Shown: positions 11,901-21,951 of the stretch, piece after piece
How positions within the stretch are numbered: the first letter of the stretch is position 1
Layout of the letters: every line of letters begins with the position of its first letter
NCBI GenBank assembly: GCA_004369085.1
Contig: ML210249.1
Span: 38,090-102,089, forward strand
Direction: 5' to 3'
Source: Coprinopsis marcescibilis
Taxonomy: Eukaryota; Basidiomycota; Agaricomycetes; Agaricales; Psathyrellaceae
Length of the DNA stretch: 64,000 bases
Made by a program: the position numbers and the translations under genes
The notes under the pieces: model-generated
What the model saw: the letters and a program-made list of their open reading frames with translations, nothing else
Told to the model about the DNA's origin: nothing
The model's database searches: none

Positions 11901-14900
11901 GCTGACTTCTTCGAATTTGCTGTGAAGCCACTATTCGAGCATCTACTTGGTTGGGACTACAAGCGACGACAATCAACCACAAGTGGTGGACTCTTCGGCC
12001 GTCTTCGAGCGTTTTATGGACTTACAGAGTGCACAGAGCACGGAGGCTTGCATGGTCATTTTGTGCTTTTTTTGGAAGGTGCATCAAATCCGTCAGAAAT
12101 ACATGATCGCCTTTGGAACAGTGAGGATTACCAGCACCGATTCTTTGATTTTTTTGAAGGCATCATACACCACCACTTCCCAGACGTTGAACTTGAGGTT
12201 GAGAAGTCATATAACCCTAGAGTGGAACGACCCCCAGTCCCTCCAAATCCGTCAGACAAGGACATAGTGGATTGAAATAGGACCCTGCGAGAGTGGGATT
12301 CTGTCCTCCTGACAGAGATCAAACAAACTGGTGAAGCATTGCAGCGTCACACCTGCAGGGCAGTTTGTCACAAGTATGGCCATGTCGACGACTGTTGCTT
12401 TCTCTTTCCACATGAAACTGTTGACGCCTCCTTTTTCAACCCAGACACAAATACGGTTGCTTTGCTGTGTTGCGACCCAACAGTAAACTACTTCAATCCA
12501 TACATCCTTGTGTTTTCCCAGAACAACCATGACCTGAAATGCATCCTTTCAGGAAAGAGTGCAAAAGCGGCGATGTTCTACATCACAGACTACATTACAA
12601 AAATGGATGCCAAGACATATGAAATGTTATCTCTCATGTCACGCGCAGTCGCAGCAGTATCAGACGAGTCAGTGTCCAGTAAAGGTGCTGCACCTTCAGA
12701 GAACCCAACATCAGCTGTTACACAAGCCAAGCGTCTACTGCACAAGTGTTTGTCACAGTATACTCGTCAGCAACAGATTCATGCACAGCAAGCTGTTCGT
12801 TACCTTAGAGGCTTTAATGACACTATGCCGTCACATAAAACAGTGCCAATGTTGTCTGCTGTAGCTCTTGCTCGTGTTCAGAAAACCTACTCAGATTGTG
12901 CAGAAACTACTCTACATTCCGACAGAGCTGTTCTGAACACAGAAGATGATGAATCAGAGTCCATATAACTGCCCATCAACACAACATGGAGAGGAACACT
13001 GATAGAAATGAACCAGGTTGACCATTATCCACACCGATCCCATGACCTCATGGAAATGTTCTTCTATGACTTTTGCTGGTGCGTCCAACTCGAGACTAAG
13101 AAGTCACGTACCCAACCTAAAAGTTCTCCGGAATCATGGTTAGGGGTGCTCTCCTGTTACAATCTCCTTCCAAGCCATCCATTGCATGCGACACACATCT
13201 TACTGTGGCATACAAATGAGCATGCGGGTGATGTCAGTCATGAGTATGTTCCCAAGATCATTGGAATGACTATACCACGAGCATCTACAGAGCTCTGGCA
13301 GTGGTTTGCACTTGTGCATTTCAAACCATTTCACACAGAACATCCACTTGTAGATCCTGACCAATCAGTCAACAACGCATACACTGCTTTTCAATTCCAC
13401 GATAGAGACAAGCAGATCATGGGAAATTGGGAAGCTATACATGAGTGCGAAGATGAGCGTGATGCAGAGAGGTTACGGAAACAAGCTTCGATCATGAGTA
13501 GAGCACCTAAGCTTTCCATTCCTAAGGAGCTTTTAGATGATGGGGAGGTTTCAGTGGACCCATTGAGGCACTCAACTGCGGAAGATAGGTTTACTGCTCA
13601 ACAGATAATCAATGTGCTTCGGAATGCTAATTGGATTCCCCCTGTTGATACCACTCGTGATAATGGACGCCTGTCCTGTGGTCAAACTACTACTGCCAAA
13701 TCAGACGACTTCCCCTCGGTAACTAACCATTTAATTGCACAATGGAAGTCCGAGATAAAACAACAAGAGGCAGTAATCTGCAACAGTCGACGGAACGCAG
13801 GAACCGCCCTTATACAAACACAGACTGCACTGAACTCAAAGTCCACAGAAGTCTTCTCTGAAAACGGCTCCAAGTTGAAGGCAACACATAGTAACCACTC
13901 ATCGCTGCCCAAGGCAACAGAACATATAATGGCTCCAACTGCAATAAACGGCCCCACCTCAACACCAGATCTCATTGCTCAGTGTGTTGCTCTGAATCCA
14001 CAACAGAATCTTGCGTACCGAATAATAACAGACCACTTTATTCACAAGTTCATTCTGAAAGACTCTGAGGCACAACCTCTGCACATGCTTATGACTGGAC
14101 CAGGAGGAACAGGAAAGACATATGTTGTGAACACAGCAAAAGAGGTGATGTGCACATACCAATGTGGACATAGAATTCGGTTCCTTGCTCCAACAGGTTC
14201 TGCAGCGGCGCTTATTGATGGCATGACAATTCACAAGGGCTTAGGTCTCCGAATCAACAGTATGCAGAGGAAAGGACAAAATAAGCAAACTCCCGGTATA
14301 GATTCAGAGGACATCTCGGCGATTGCTAGCATCAAAAATCTTGAAAGTCTTCGCGCAGAGTGGAAAGATGTTGACATTGTCTTCATTGACAAAGTCTCAT
14401 TATTAAGCGCCCAACTACTCTGTGAAATAGATTATGCACTGCACTATGTCAAGGAGGATTTCGAGCAGAACTTTGGAGGTGTTAGCATTATTCTATCTGG
14501 TGATTTCTACCAATACCCTCCAGTTGCAGGCACTTCTCTTTACATGCCTATTTCTGCTTCCCTACGCACTGGTGCTACCAAGATCCAAAAACGACTAGGA
14601 CGTATTGCATGGAAGACTTTCACCACTGTTGTAAATCTATGGGAGCAAAAACGCATGTCCGGGGACCCTGAGTATGGAAATGCTGTAGTGAGGCTTCGTA
14701 CACGATCATGCACATTGGGTGATGTGGACCTGTTCAACACACGAGTGGTGAAATCGCCAGAAAACCCAAATGGAGTTGATATGGGAGGCCTCCGAACATC
14801 ATCTGCAGCTGCAATTGTGAACACAAACCACATTCGAGAGGCTTTGAATATGCATAAGAGCTCGGCAAATGCCCTGCATGACAAAAGGCCCTTGATCTTG

Positions 14901-16712
14901 TGCAGTGCTCATGACTTCCTGAGAGATACCAACAAACCTGTTGCCTCCTCTCATCGCAATACTGTGTTAAAGATGGAGACATCATTGTTTACCAACAATG
15001 GATCTCTTCCAGGAACACTTCACCTTTACGAGGGCATGCCAGTGATACTATGCATGTGGAACATTTCGACTGAGCTTGGAATCACTAATGGAGCACAAGG
15101 GACTTTGCAAAAACTCATTACTCAGAAAATTGACGATGGTACGAGCATCCCAAAGGTTGCTATTGTGCATTTCCCCACAAGTAAAGTGGCACTTAAGGGA
15201 TTGTCACCTCGTCACTTCCCAGTAGAACCGATTTCTTGGTCATTTTCTGTGTTACTACCTCAAGACTCCACAACTTCCAAGAGCGAACCCACCCAAATAA
15301 GGCATTACCAGCTGCAGATTCAGCCTGCATTTGCTGTGACTGGTCAATCTGCACAAGGAAAGACTCTACCCACTGTTCTCACATCTCTGCATGAAGGAGG
15401 TTTTGGTGCATATGTTGCTGCATCACGAGCGACATGCTGTGAAGGCCTTTGCATTACGCAGCATGTCAAGCTATCTGACTTGAACTAACCCCTTCCTAAC
15501 GACCTTGTCTGTGAAATGAAACAATTAGACACTTTGGAACACAATACGTCAGTTCAGCATGGTCATATTACTGGGCCTGAGATGCCTGTCCCTGACCCTG
15601 AAACTGCAAACGGTGTTCATATTACAGTGCCCAAAGTGACCATGCAGACGGAAGGATCAGGAGACAGAAGAAGTGCGAATAACACACAGAAGCAAAAAAT
15701 CGCCCCCACTGCAGAGCCAGATGGAAAGGCGAAAAAAATACCTCACATTAGCGCACCGACTGAGTCAAGCACTTCCCCAAGGCCTTTGAAACGGAAATTA
15801 TCTGCAAATAACGACATCATCACGAGGAAAAGGTGGCAAACTGTTCTCACCGAGATACCAACACAGAATAACACCACACCGCTAGTGAGCGGCTGCCGTT
15901 GGTCTTCTGTAAATTGGTCTTGTGCCTATGACTGTGTGGTGACTTGTCTTGTGACCGTTTATCTCAAAGAGGAGGCAATGTGGCGAGACCGATGGGCCCA
16001 TGATTCCGAATGGGCACACTATCTGGGAACATCTTTCGAAGGTGTCGCAAGCCTAGCTCGTCGCAACACCGGTTCGTGTAGCCAACAGTTAGAGAGTGTG
16101 CACGACGACTTGCGAGATAGGCTCTACGCACTCAACCATGAGACATTTCCTCGATTCGGAACTGTTGGGACAGCCATCGCAGATATCTTTGAAACTGTGA
16201 CACTGCCAGAATCGCAGCTCCTTGTTAGAGCAGCATCGCTGGATGCCAACCGGCAACCCTCACATCTCCCATTCGATGCAAGACAATTTCCCATCATCCC
16301 TATGACTTCATGTACCCCAGAAAATCGCCTTCGATTTTCTGTTCAAGAGTACATTGAATCATTTGAGGAAATGACTACCAGCTCCCTGAAATTTGCGCGA
16401 ATACCTGCACTTCTTGCATTCCAAAATCCGGAACCAAACAATCCCCTCATTCCGTTCTTCCTGCCAAGTAAAGATATATCCATTCCGCAAGGGCCAGAAC
16501 AACCAGCAAGGTACAAGCTACACACTATCGTCTATATCGGAGGCTTTCACTTCAGTGCGCGAATCTTGGATGACCAAAACGTCTGGATCTACAATGGTCA
16601 AAAGCACAGTGGAAGAATAAGAGTGGAAGACACACTAGATGCACCTATTAACCTCGAAAATCTGGCTGGAGCCAAAGCACATATGATCTATGTGCTTTCT
16701 TCCCCGATTTAG
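8913..16712 (+). pseudogene. Decayed Helitron Rep/helicase polyprotein (four in-frame stops)
   Basis: A rolling-circle transposon protein spanning 2,600 codons in one frame without any frameshift. Stops interrupt it at 10851 (TGA), 12273 (TGA), 12966 (TAA) and 15486 (TAA). Order of parts: an N-terminal region with a CAVCGQ...CSTCYSSL zinc-type motif and a helitron-associated DUF6570-like segment; a Helitron_like_N Rep domain with FNPSPVHSP, the HUH motif GGLHGHFVLF near 12045-12075, and a two-tyrosine segment FYITDYITK near 12576-12602; a Pif1-type SF1 helicase with Walker A GPGGTGKT near 14098, Walker B-like FIDKVSLL near 14385, GDFYQYPP near 14500 and YVAASRA near 15413; and a C-terminal cysteine-protease-like domain starting at WSCAYDC near 15915. 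The domain order is that of basidiomycete Helitrons. It is very probably non-functional as read. Confidence 0.9.
15516..16712 (+). pseudogene. C-terminal cysteine-protease-like (USP/Ulp-like) segment of the Helitron protein
   Basis: This is the last part of the same reading frame as the Helitron protein, cut off from it by the TAA at 15486. After a low-complexity Lys/Thr-rich linker comes WSSVNWSCAYDCVVT, which has the look of a Cys nucleophile box. About 210 residues later FHFSARI and NVWIYNG follow, which would supply His and Asn/Asp. The arrangement fits papain-fold peptidases, a known accessory of fungal Helitron proteins; protease activity is inference. It has its own ATG at 15516, so it could be made separately if transcribed. 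I regard it as part of the parent pseudogene rather than an independent gene. Confidence 0.6.
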
Positions 16713-16995
16713 GCGTCCAGATCCACTCCGCTCAAGCATTAACCAGCACCACTCGGTATATACACAACCCTGAACACACCAACACCATAAATCTCAACCC
16801 AAATTGTGTTGCGACGTCCGCTCCATGCAACAGACCTAGAATTCTGACCTAACAGTGAGTTCTATGACATTAGCTCTGTAGACCAGAGGATAGACATATA
16901 ATAGAACCAGCTAACTCGACAAACTCACCGCATTCAACCTCTTGCTGTCAGGCCTCAGCCTCTACATCAGAACCACATCCAATCCACTCACCACC
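16713..16995. other. Spacer between Helitron protein and next gene
   Basis: A 283-bp non-coding stretch that should hold the promoter and 5' UTR of the following gene. I saw no clear Helitron 3' hairpin plus CTRR end here. Confidence 0.4.
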
Positions 16996-18938
16996 ATGTC
17001 TTCCTTCACCAACTGTCTCAACGACAAGTTGGCTGACCTCCTCAAAGACCCACTGTTGTTCTCGAATGCTTGCCAGTTCATCGACCGTCTTCACACCGAG
17101 AACCCTTGCAAAGCCGACGGTAGCAAGCCTCCCCCATCTACCAAAGATGCTCAAGTCGACAGGTGGTGCTTCCAGGACGGCAGTGTCGTGACCTTCAAGT
17201 TTGCAGCAGGGTTCCAACGCAGCGGCAATGGCACCAGGATCAATGAATATTTCAATGCAACTAACACGAAGGGCGACACGAAGGTGAGCAACTTGAATTG
17301 AACTATACAGTGAATAGCCCTGACCAATTATAAGATCTACAGCAAGAAATTGCTCGAGCACCTCCAAGCTGTTTTCGAGATCCAACCACTCTCGGAAAAC
17401 GACTGTCTGGCTGAATTCTATCCAGAAGGTACCATTGAAGCCTCGAATGTCGTCCCTCCTATTTTGCTCCACCTCCAGGGTGAGCTCGCACAAAAGAGAC
17501 CTGGCGTCTGTAAGTTATAAGTGAGCAGATTGAAGCCATTGTACTCACTGTGAACAACATAGATCCCAGCAACATCACCAGCCCAATACGCAAGAAGCCA
17601 GACAAAGATGTCTTCACAATGATGCTTACCTCCCATCCTCTTCTCCCAACACTCAAATGCGGAATAGACAACTTCCCATCAGTCATGCTCTCACTGGACG
17701 ATCTCGCAGACATTGGAACACTCAGCCCCTGTACATGATCTGCAAGAGTGGAATAAACATAGAGCTAACCTTCTTTTGAATAGCCAAGCTCAAGGCCACA
17801 GCTTCGAAAAGGAAGGGCACTGGGAACCTCGCGGACACAGATGACAATGACAACGATCTTACCCTGGGCCCAATGCCGGACCCTGAAGATCTGTATGCAG
17901 AGTTCCCCGACGCCCTTGACGCCAAAATCAAGCTGCCAAAGGTCTTCAATGGCAAGGGGAACCTGGTCCCTCCTCAGGATTACTCCAGCCTTCCTTGGGA
18001 TGCCGTTGTCATCGTTGAGGCATCCCTTTGCTGGTAAGTTTGCCATGTGTTACACCAACTCCAATGGTGGAACATGACGATGGATACGTATTAACCACAG
18101 ATGAGTGTCTTGAGATACAGACGGACTATTTTCGGAGAATGGGACTGTTTGATTACGAGTCGATAGATACCCCTGACTGTCAATCCGGATCTTGGGGGTA
18201 TTTTTAGGAAGATAACAAACATGAGGACATGATGTAGTAGTTTTTCTCTTTTAGTAAAAGATAACGGATGGAACTTATCGATAACATCGATAAGAGATAA
18301 GAATTATATATAAATACTTACCTAAATAGGTAGTTGTACATTAGTTTCAATCTCGTTCTCTACTTGTCACTCAATAGTTTCCGAATAAGACTTTTGTTAG
18401 TCTTCTCATCGACGGATTGTCTTACTCAAATACCTTTGGAAACTCTATTGTCTTGATGTTCAGTTGTCTCGACTTCCTCGTTCAACTCGTTTGTCTCGAC
18501 GATCTCCCGTCTTGACCTTATCGCCTACTATCGTTCGGCGACTAAGGCGTATTGTTTGCCTTGCGTCGTAACACTGTGTGATCTCCATTACTTACTCTAA
18601 ACGGCTTACATCTCGCATGTTCTAGCTGGCAGTTCAAGTCGGATAACAAAGACAAAAGGGTTACTCACATGCATCTCAAGACTCTCCAGCTCCTCGATAA
18701 ATCCATGGAGCAGGCAAACAACATCCAACCTAGTGGAACTCAGACCGGACGCTCAAAGGCAGTGACATCGAAAGGAAAGCGCAAAGCGGGACCAGACAGC
18801 AACGATTCTAAGACTAAGAAGCTGAGGACTCGATCAAATTTATCTAGCGGGAGCTCTAGCACTGCGAAGGATGACCACGAGCAGGAAGAAACTGGGGGCG
18901 ACCAGGAGCAGATGGATGAGGACTCAGATGACCTGTAG
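16996..18938 (+). CDS. Hypothetical protein, 397 aa, intact despite LTR in intron 4
   Basis: I do not recognise this family. Five exons (16996-17283, 17335-17509, 17563-17730, 17784-18033, 18626-18938) join to 1,194 nt, exactly 398 codons including the stop. Three introns are about 51-53 nt, but the fourth is 592 nt because it contains a solo LTR. The N-terminal half is globular (SSFTNCLNDKLADLLKDPLL; WCFQDGSVVTFKFAAGF). The middle has ILLHLQGELAQKRP and WDAVVIVEASLCCWQF. The tail is Lys/Ser-rich then acidic, with KGKRKAGP and KTKKLRTRS resembling nuclear-localisation signals, ending QEQMDEDSDDL. It starts 284 bp after the Helitron frame ends, so it could be a host gene beside the insertion or cargo inside it. 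Confidence 0.7.
18048..18573 (+). mobile_element. Solo LTR (Ty1/copia-like) inside an intron
   Basis: A 526-bp unit begins TGTTAC and ends GTAACA, a terminal inverted repeat of the kind that bounds retrotransposon LTRs. Inside are CAATCCGGATCTTGGGGG, a TATA box (TATATAAATA near 18307) and a pyrimidine-rich segment typical of an LTR. No retroelement coding region is adjacent. Removing it leaves an intron of about 66 nt, the local norm. A clean 5-bp target duplication is not visible (CCATG before, CTGTG after). Orientation and the copia label are inferred. Confidence 0.62.
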
Positions 18939-20287
18939 GTTCAATATTATCAATGGCATTGCCGCCGAAATATAGCAATGCCACACACTACCCACTGTAC
19001 ATTTCGCTCTGATCGTAGCTTCAGGGTTGTGGTATTCATACCTCTCAATGTTCTTTGTTGCCTCAATCAACACCATGTATCAACAAGAATAACCGAAGTC
19101 GGGGACTGGCGCGCACTGCCGCGCCGCTACGATCAAATTGATTGCAAGGAATTTGTCAAATTCTGTCACGCTGCAGCACCTACCTTCCTAATAATAAAAT
19201 AATTGTCGGAAAAATCCGGCCGGTGTTCAAGTCCATTTGAGCAGCACGCGGTGCCGCTCACCACTTAAGTGGGAATAAGTGGAGACTGGAATTTATTCAA
19301 ACTCCGATCCAACCGGTCAAGCCTCCTCATTTGGACACCAATGGACACCAACAATTTCGCAGGGCTATGGCTGTTCAAAGCCTGTTCCACTGAGGACGAA
19401 CAAAGGGTCTAGGGCGCGAAGTGGCAGTGAGCTAGAAATACATATACAGAGACAGAGCAAGAGAAAGAGGCGATCGTTGGTAGATGAGGGCCAAGGAGAT
19501 CGATGCGCTGGATCAGTGGTAGGTCATGATGGCAATGCCACTTGAGCGGCCGTCGGCACGCTAATTCAGGAACATCAAATGATCAAATGTGTTTCAATGC
19601 TCAGGCAATTTAAGCGGCGACCGGGTTTTTCCGACATGTCTTTCCATTGTGGAATAGGTCTCACTATCCTCAAATCTTGCCCATTCGGTTTTAAATATGC
19701 TAGTTTACATTTCACAATAACAACGAGCTCCCCTGAGAGGCTATGAGTTCGCAGCGCTTGAAACAGTCGTGAAATGCACATTTTGTTCTGAAATTTTACC
19801 ACTGATAAGCGCATGGTAGGCTCATTTCTGCCTCGATTTTCGAAATTCTTTTACAGACACAATCAGTACTACATACTTGATAGATTACCGTAAAAATTAT
19901 TGCAGCGTAGCTGGTTATTGAGCCGCAATATGTGTTTTTGCATTACTAGGGTCGTTTTGCATTACTAAGCGTATGATAGTATCCCCAACGATTCCGTTAT
20001 CCTCTCCTGCTTTCGCCGTTAACCTCAAACTTGCTCAGTCTAGCGCTTGTTGTATCCAACGTCATGCTCAGTGTTCATACCACACGTTTCAAATGCCTAA
20101 ATAGAGCTAGTATACTCGAACTTCAACTCAGTTGTAAACTCTTGTTGTTCGTTCATGTAGTTTTTGCCACTCTCCGGCTATGTATAGCTTCCAACTCACT
20201 CTCACACAGCCTGTCTATACATATTACAGCAGTAGAGCTACAACACCGTTGTCCGAAACTATTGGCCCTTCATTTACCAATTCCAGC
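18939..20287. other. Intergenic region with a GC-rich hairpin, no supported gene
   Basis: No coding region is supported. It contains the GGCGCG/CGCGCC hairpin at 19108-19125 and a perfect 12-bp palindrome CCACTTAAGTGG at 19261-19272. The end holds the 3' flank of the coiled-coil gene on the minus strand. Confidence 0.4.
19108..19125 (+). other. Candidate Helitron 3' terminal hairpin
   Basis: A 6-bp GC stem (GGCGCG and CGCGCC) with a CACTGC loop is followed directly by GCTACG. Fungal Helitrons end with a short GC-rich hairpin followed by a CTRR-type terminus; CTAC is close but not a match. It is downstream of the 397-aa gene, so if real that gene would be inside the transposon. Confidence 0.25.
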
Positions 20288-21232
20288 CTAGGAGACATGT
20301 GGTGAAAGGTTGATCCTCGGCATAGGCCCCACAGAGCTAACTCTACTGCTTTGGTAGCTGAAAGTAGAAAAAGCATTGGACCGTCCTCCATCTGTCTGGG
20401 TAAGCGAGGCTTCAGATGGAGGCCTCTGCAGCCGAAATTTCAGCACGCGTTCCTGAAACACTTGTGATGCATTGGCAAGTGGCTCCGATCCTGGTCTCGC
20501 TTCTTCTCTTATAGTTTCATGTTTATACTCTTGTCTTCTGTGATTTCGCTCGTCAACTCCGACCTCAACTATCTGCATCCCCAGCTCCCGGTTCTCATTC
20601 TCCTGCATTTGAGCTATGCCCGGTAGCTCTCCCATCGCCTTTTCGAGTTCCGTACCTCCGAGTCCGAGTCGTTCCAGCTCCACCGGCCACCTCTGCTTCT
20701 GTCTCTTCTCTACCAGCCTCTTGACTTTTCTTCTCTGCGCCTGCAGCTCGATTTCAAGCTCCAGTTTCTCCTGCAGAACCTCTTGGAGCTTGTACTCCAC
20801 TTCACGGCACTTGAGCTCGAGCTCGTTCTCCACTTCACTGCGCTCTCTCTTGAGCTTGTCCTCCACTTTACGGTGTTCTTGCTTGAGCTTGTCCTCCGCT
20901 TCACGGTGATCCTGCTTGAGCCTTTTCCTTTCCTGCTTCCACTCGGCCTGAGCTCTCTCTCGTTTTCCTAGAACCTGTTTCATGTACCATAAGAGTGTTC
21001 TGGAATCCAAGAGCCTTTGCCCAGGTCCAGGGCTCTCTGCACAAGACTGTTTACGAGGAGCCTCGGTCGATTTCTTGGCTCTTCTCAGCCTAGCCAATGT
21101 TTGCATAGTAGAGGCGGGTTGTGACTTGGTAGTGCCTGTTCGCCCAACTCGAAAAATCCTCGAAGGTCGGGCTTTTATTTCATTGAGCTCGTGCGCCGAG
21201 GCCTGATTCGGGTTGCCTATTGGTTTCGACAT
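20288..21232 (-). CDS. Coiled-coil protein with 11-residue tandem repeats, 314 aa
   Basis: A single-exon frame starts at the ATG at 21230-21232 and ends at 20288. No named domain is recognised. The N-terminal 80 residues are basic and Ser/Thr-rich. Residues 105-148 consist of four 11-residue units, the first three LKQDHREAEDK, LKQEHRKVEDK and LKRERSEVENE, a period typical of a long charged helix. Glu/Lys/Gln/Arg-rich helix continues to about residue 200, and the tail is Ser-rich. The same DNA is open on the opposite strand because the repeat is compositionally biased; I prefer the minus frame for its length, its ATG and its regular heptad/hendecad spacing. It may act as a scaffold or oligomerisation protein, which is inference. 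It could also be a lineage-specific orphan. Confidence 0.5.
   Translation of the reverse strand: MSKPIGNPNQASAHELNEIKARPSRIFRVGRTGTTKSQPASTMQTLARLRRAKKSTEAPRKQSCAESPGPGQRLLDSRTLLWYMKQVLGKRERAQAEWKQERKRLKQDHREAEDKLKQEHRKVEDKLKRERSEVENELELKCREVEYKLQEVLQEKLELEIELQAQRRKVKRLVEKRQKQRWPVELERLGLGGTELEKAMGELPGIAQMQENENRELGMQIVEVGVDERNHRRQEYKHETIREEARPGSEPLANASQVFQERVLKFRLQRPPSEASLTQTDGGRSNAFSTFSYQSSRVSSVGPMPRINLSPHVS
20789..20920 (-). repeat. 33-bp tandem repeat, four units, in coding sequence
   Basis: Four diverged 33-bp units each encode 11 residues beginning with Leu-Lys (Leu-Glu in the last). They correspond to residues 105-148 of the coiled-coil protein. Unit length is a multiple of three, so copy-number change would keep the frame. 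Confidence 0.7.
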
Positions 21233-21951
21233 AGGAATTGGTAGCGGAAAGCTAGAGATGGATGCCTGTGGGGGGAAATGTTGATAGAGAGTGGGGGAGA
21301 CCTTAAAATGTCGGTATGGGCTGTGGAAGTGGAATGTGCACAGCTGCTACAGGAATGCTGTCGAATTTAAGAAGCCGAACGCACAGACAAAAGCTGTCGA
21401 AGTGCATGTATACCCCGTGTCGCTTGCTGATTACTATCAGTGAGGCTTGGTTTAATGGCGGCGGCAATTTACTCTCTACGGCGCTCCGTCCAGAAAGGTT
21501 AATGTGGACAATTAGTACGTACTGACTATCTAAGTACAATTATATTGGTTCTGTAGGGCTAAAAAAGGCGAGAGTAAGGTTATTGTGAGGCCGTAAACAC
21601 AAAAACGATGCTGCTACATAGATGTTATGGTGGTAAATTACATTGTGTCCTGGCGTGGCACTAACTACGCTGATCTTCTTGCTTATGTCACCTAAATCTC
21701 TTATGACTCGGAGTTACGCGTGCGATTAGTTTCCTTCCCCTTCCATCAAGCAAGGTGCCTCTCCTCTTTGTGAAAAGACCGTTGATTCCTTAGGTATGCA
21801 AACTGCGCCAATCCAGGAATATTTCTTATAATCATACGTTATACTAGGGCTGAAAGACTCGGTAAGTGCACTGCAGGAAGGACTGCTTCTTTGTGTTCAA
21901 TATGACTTTCAGAACTTCGTAAAAGCCTGCGACATAGCTTTAGCGGAACTG
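21233..21951. other. Divergent intergenic region
   Basis: It lies between two genes that read away from each other and should hold both promoters. The frame of the F-box-like gene stays open upstream of its first ATG to about 21828 without another ATG, so an upstream exon is possible. Confidence 0.4.

Noticed and set aside
9269..15000. Many long minus-strand open frames inside the Helitron
   Set aside because: They are antisense shadows; the plus strand carries the coherent domain order.
10851..15488. Stop-codon readthrough or recoding of the Helitron protein
   Set aside because: The stops are of two kinds (TGA and TAA), lie in ordinary contexts, and are joined by a K in Walker B; mutational decay explains them better.
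20616..20971. Plus-strand Ser/Leu-rich open frames opposite the coiled-coil gene
   Set aside because: They arise from the complementary strand of the 33-bp repeat and are shorter than the minus frame.
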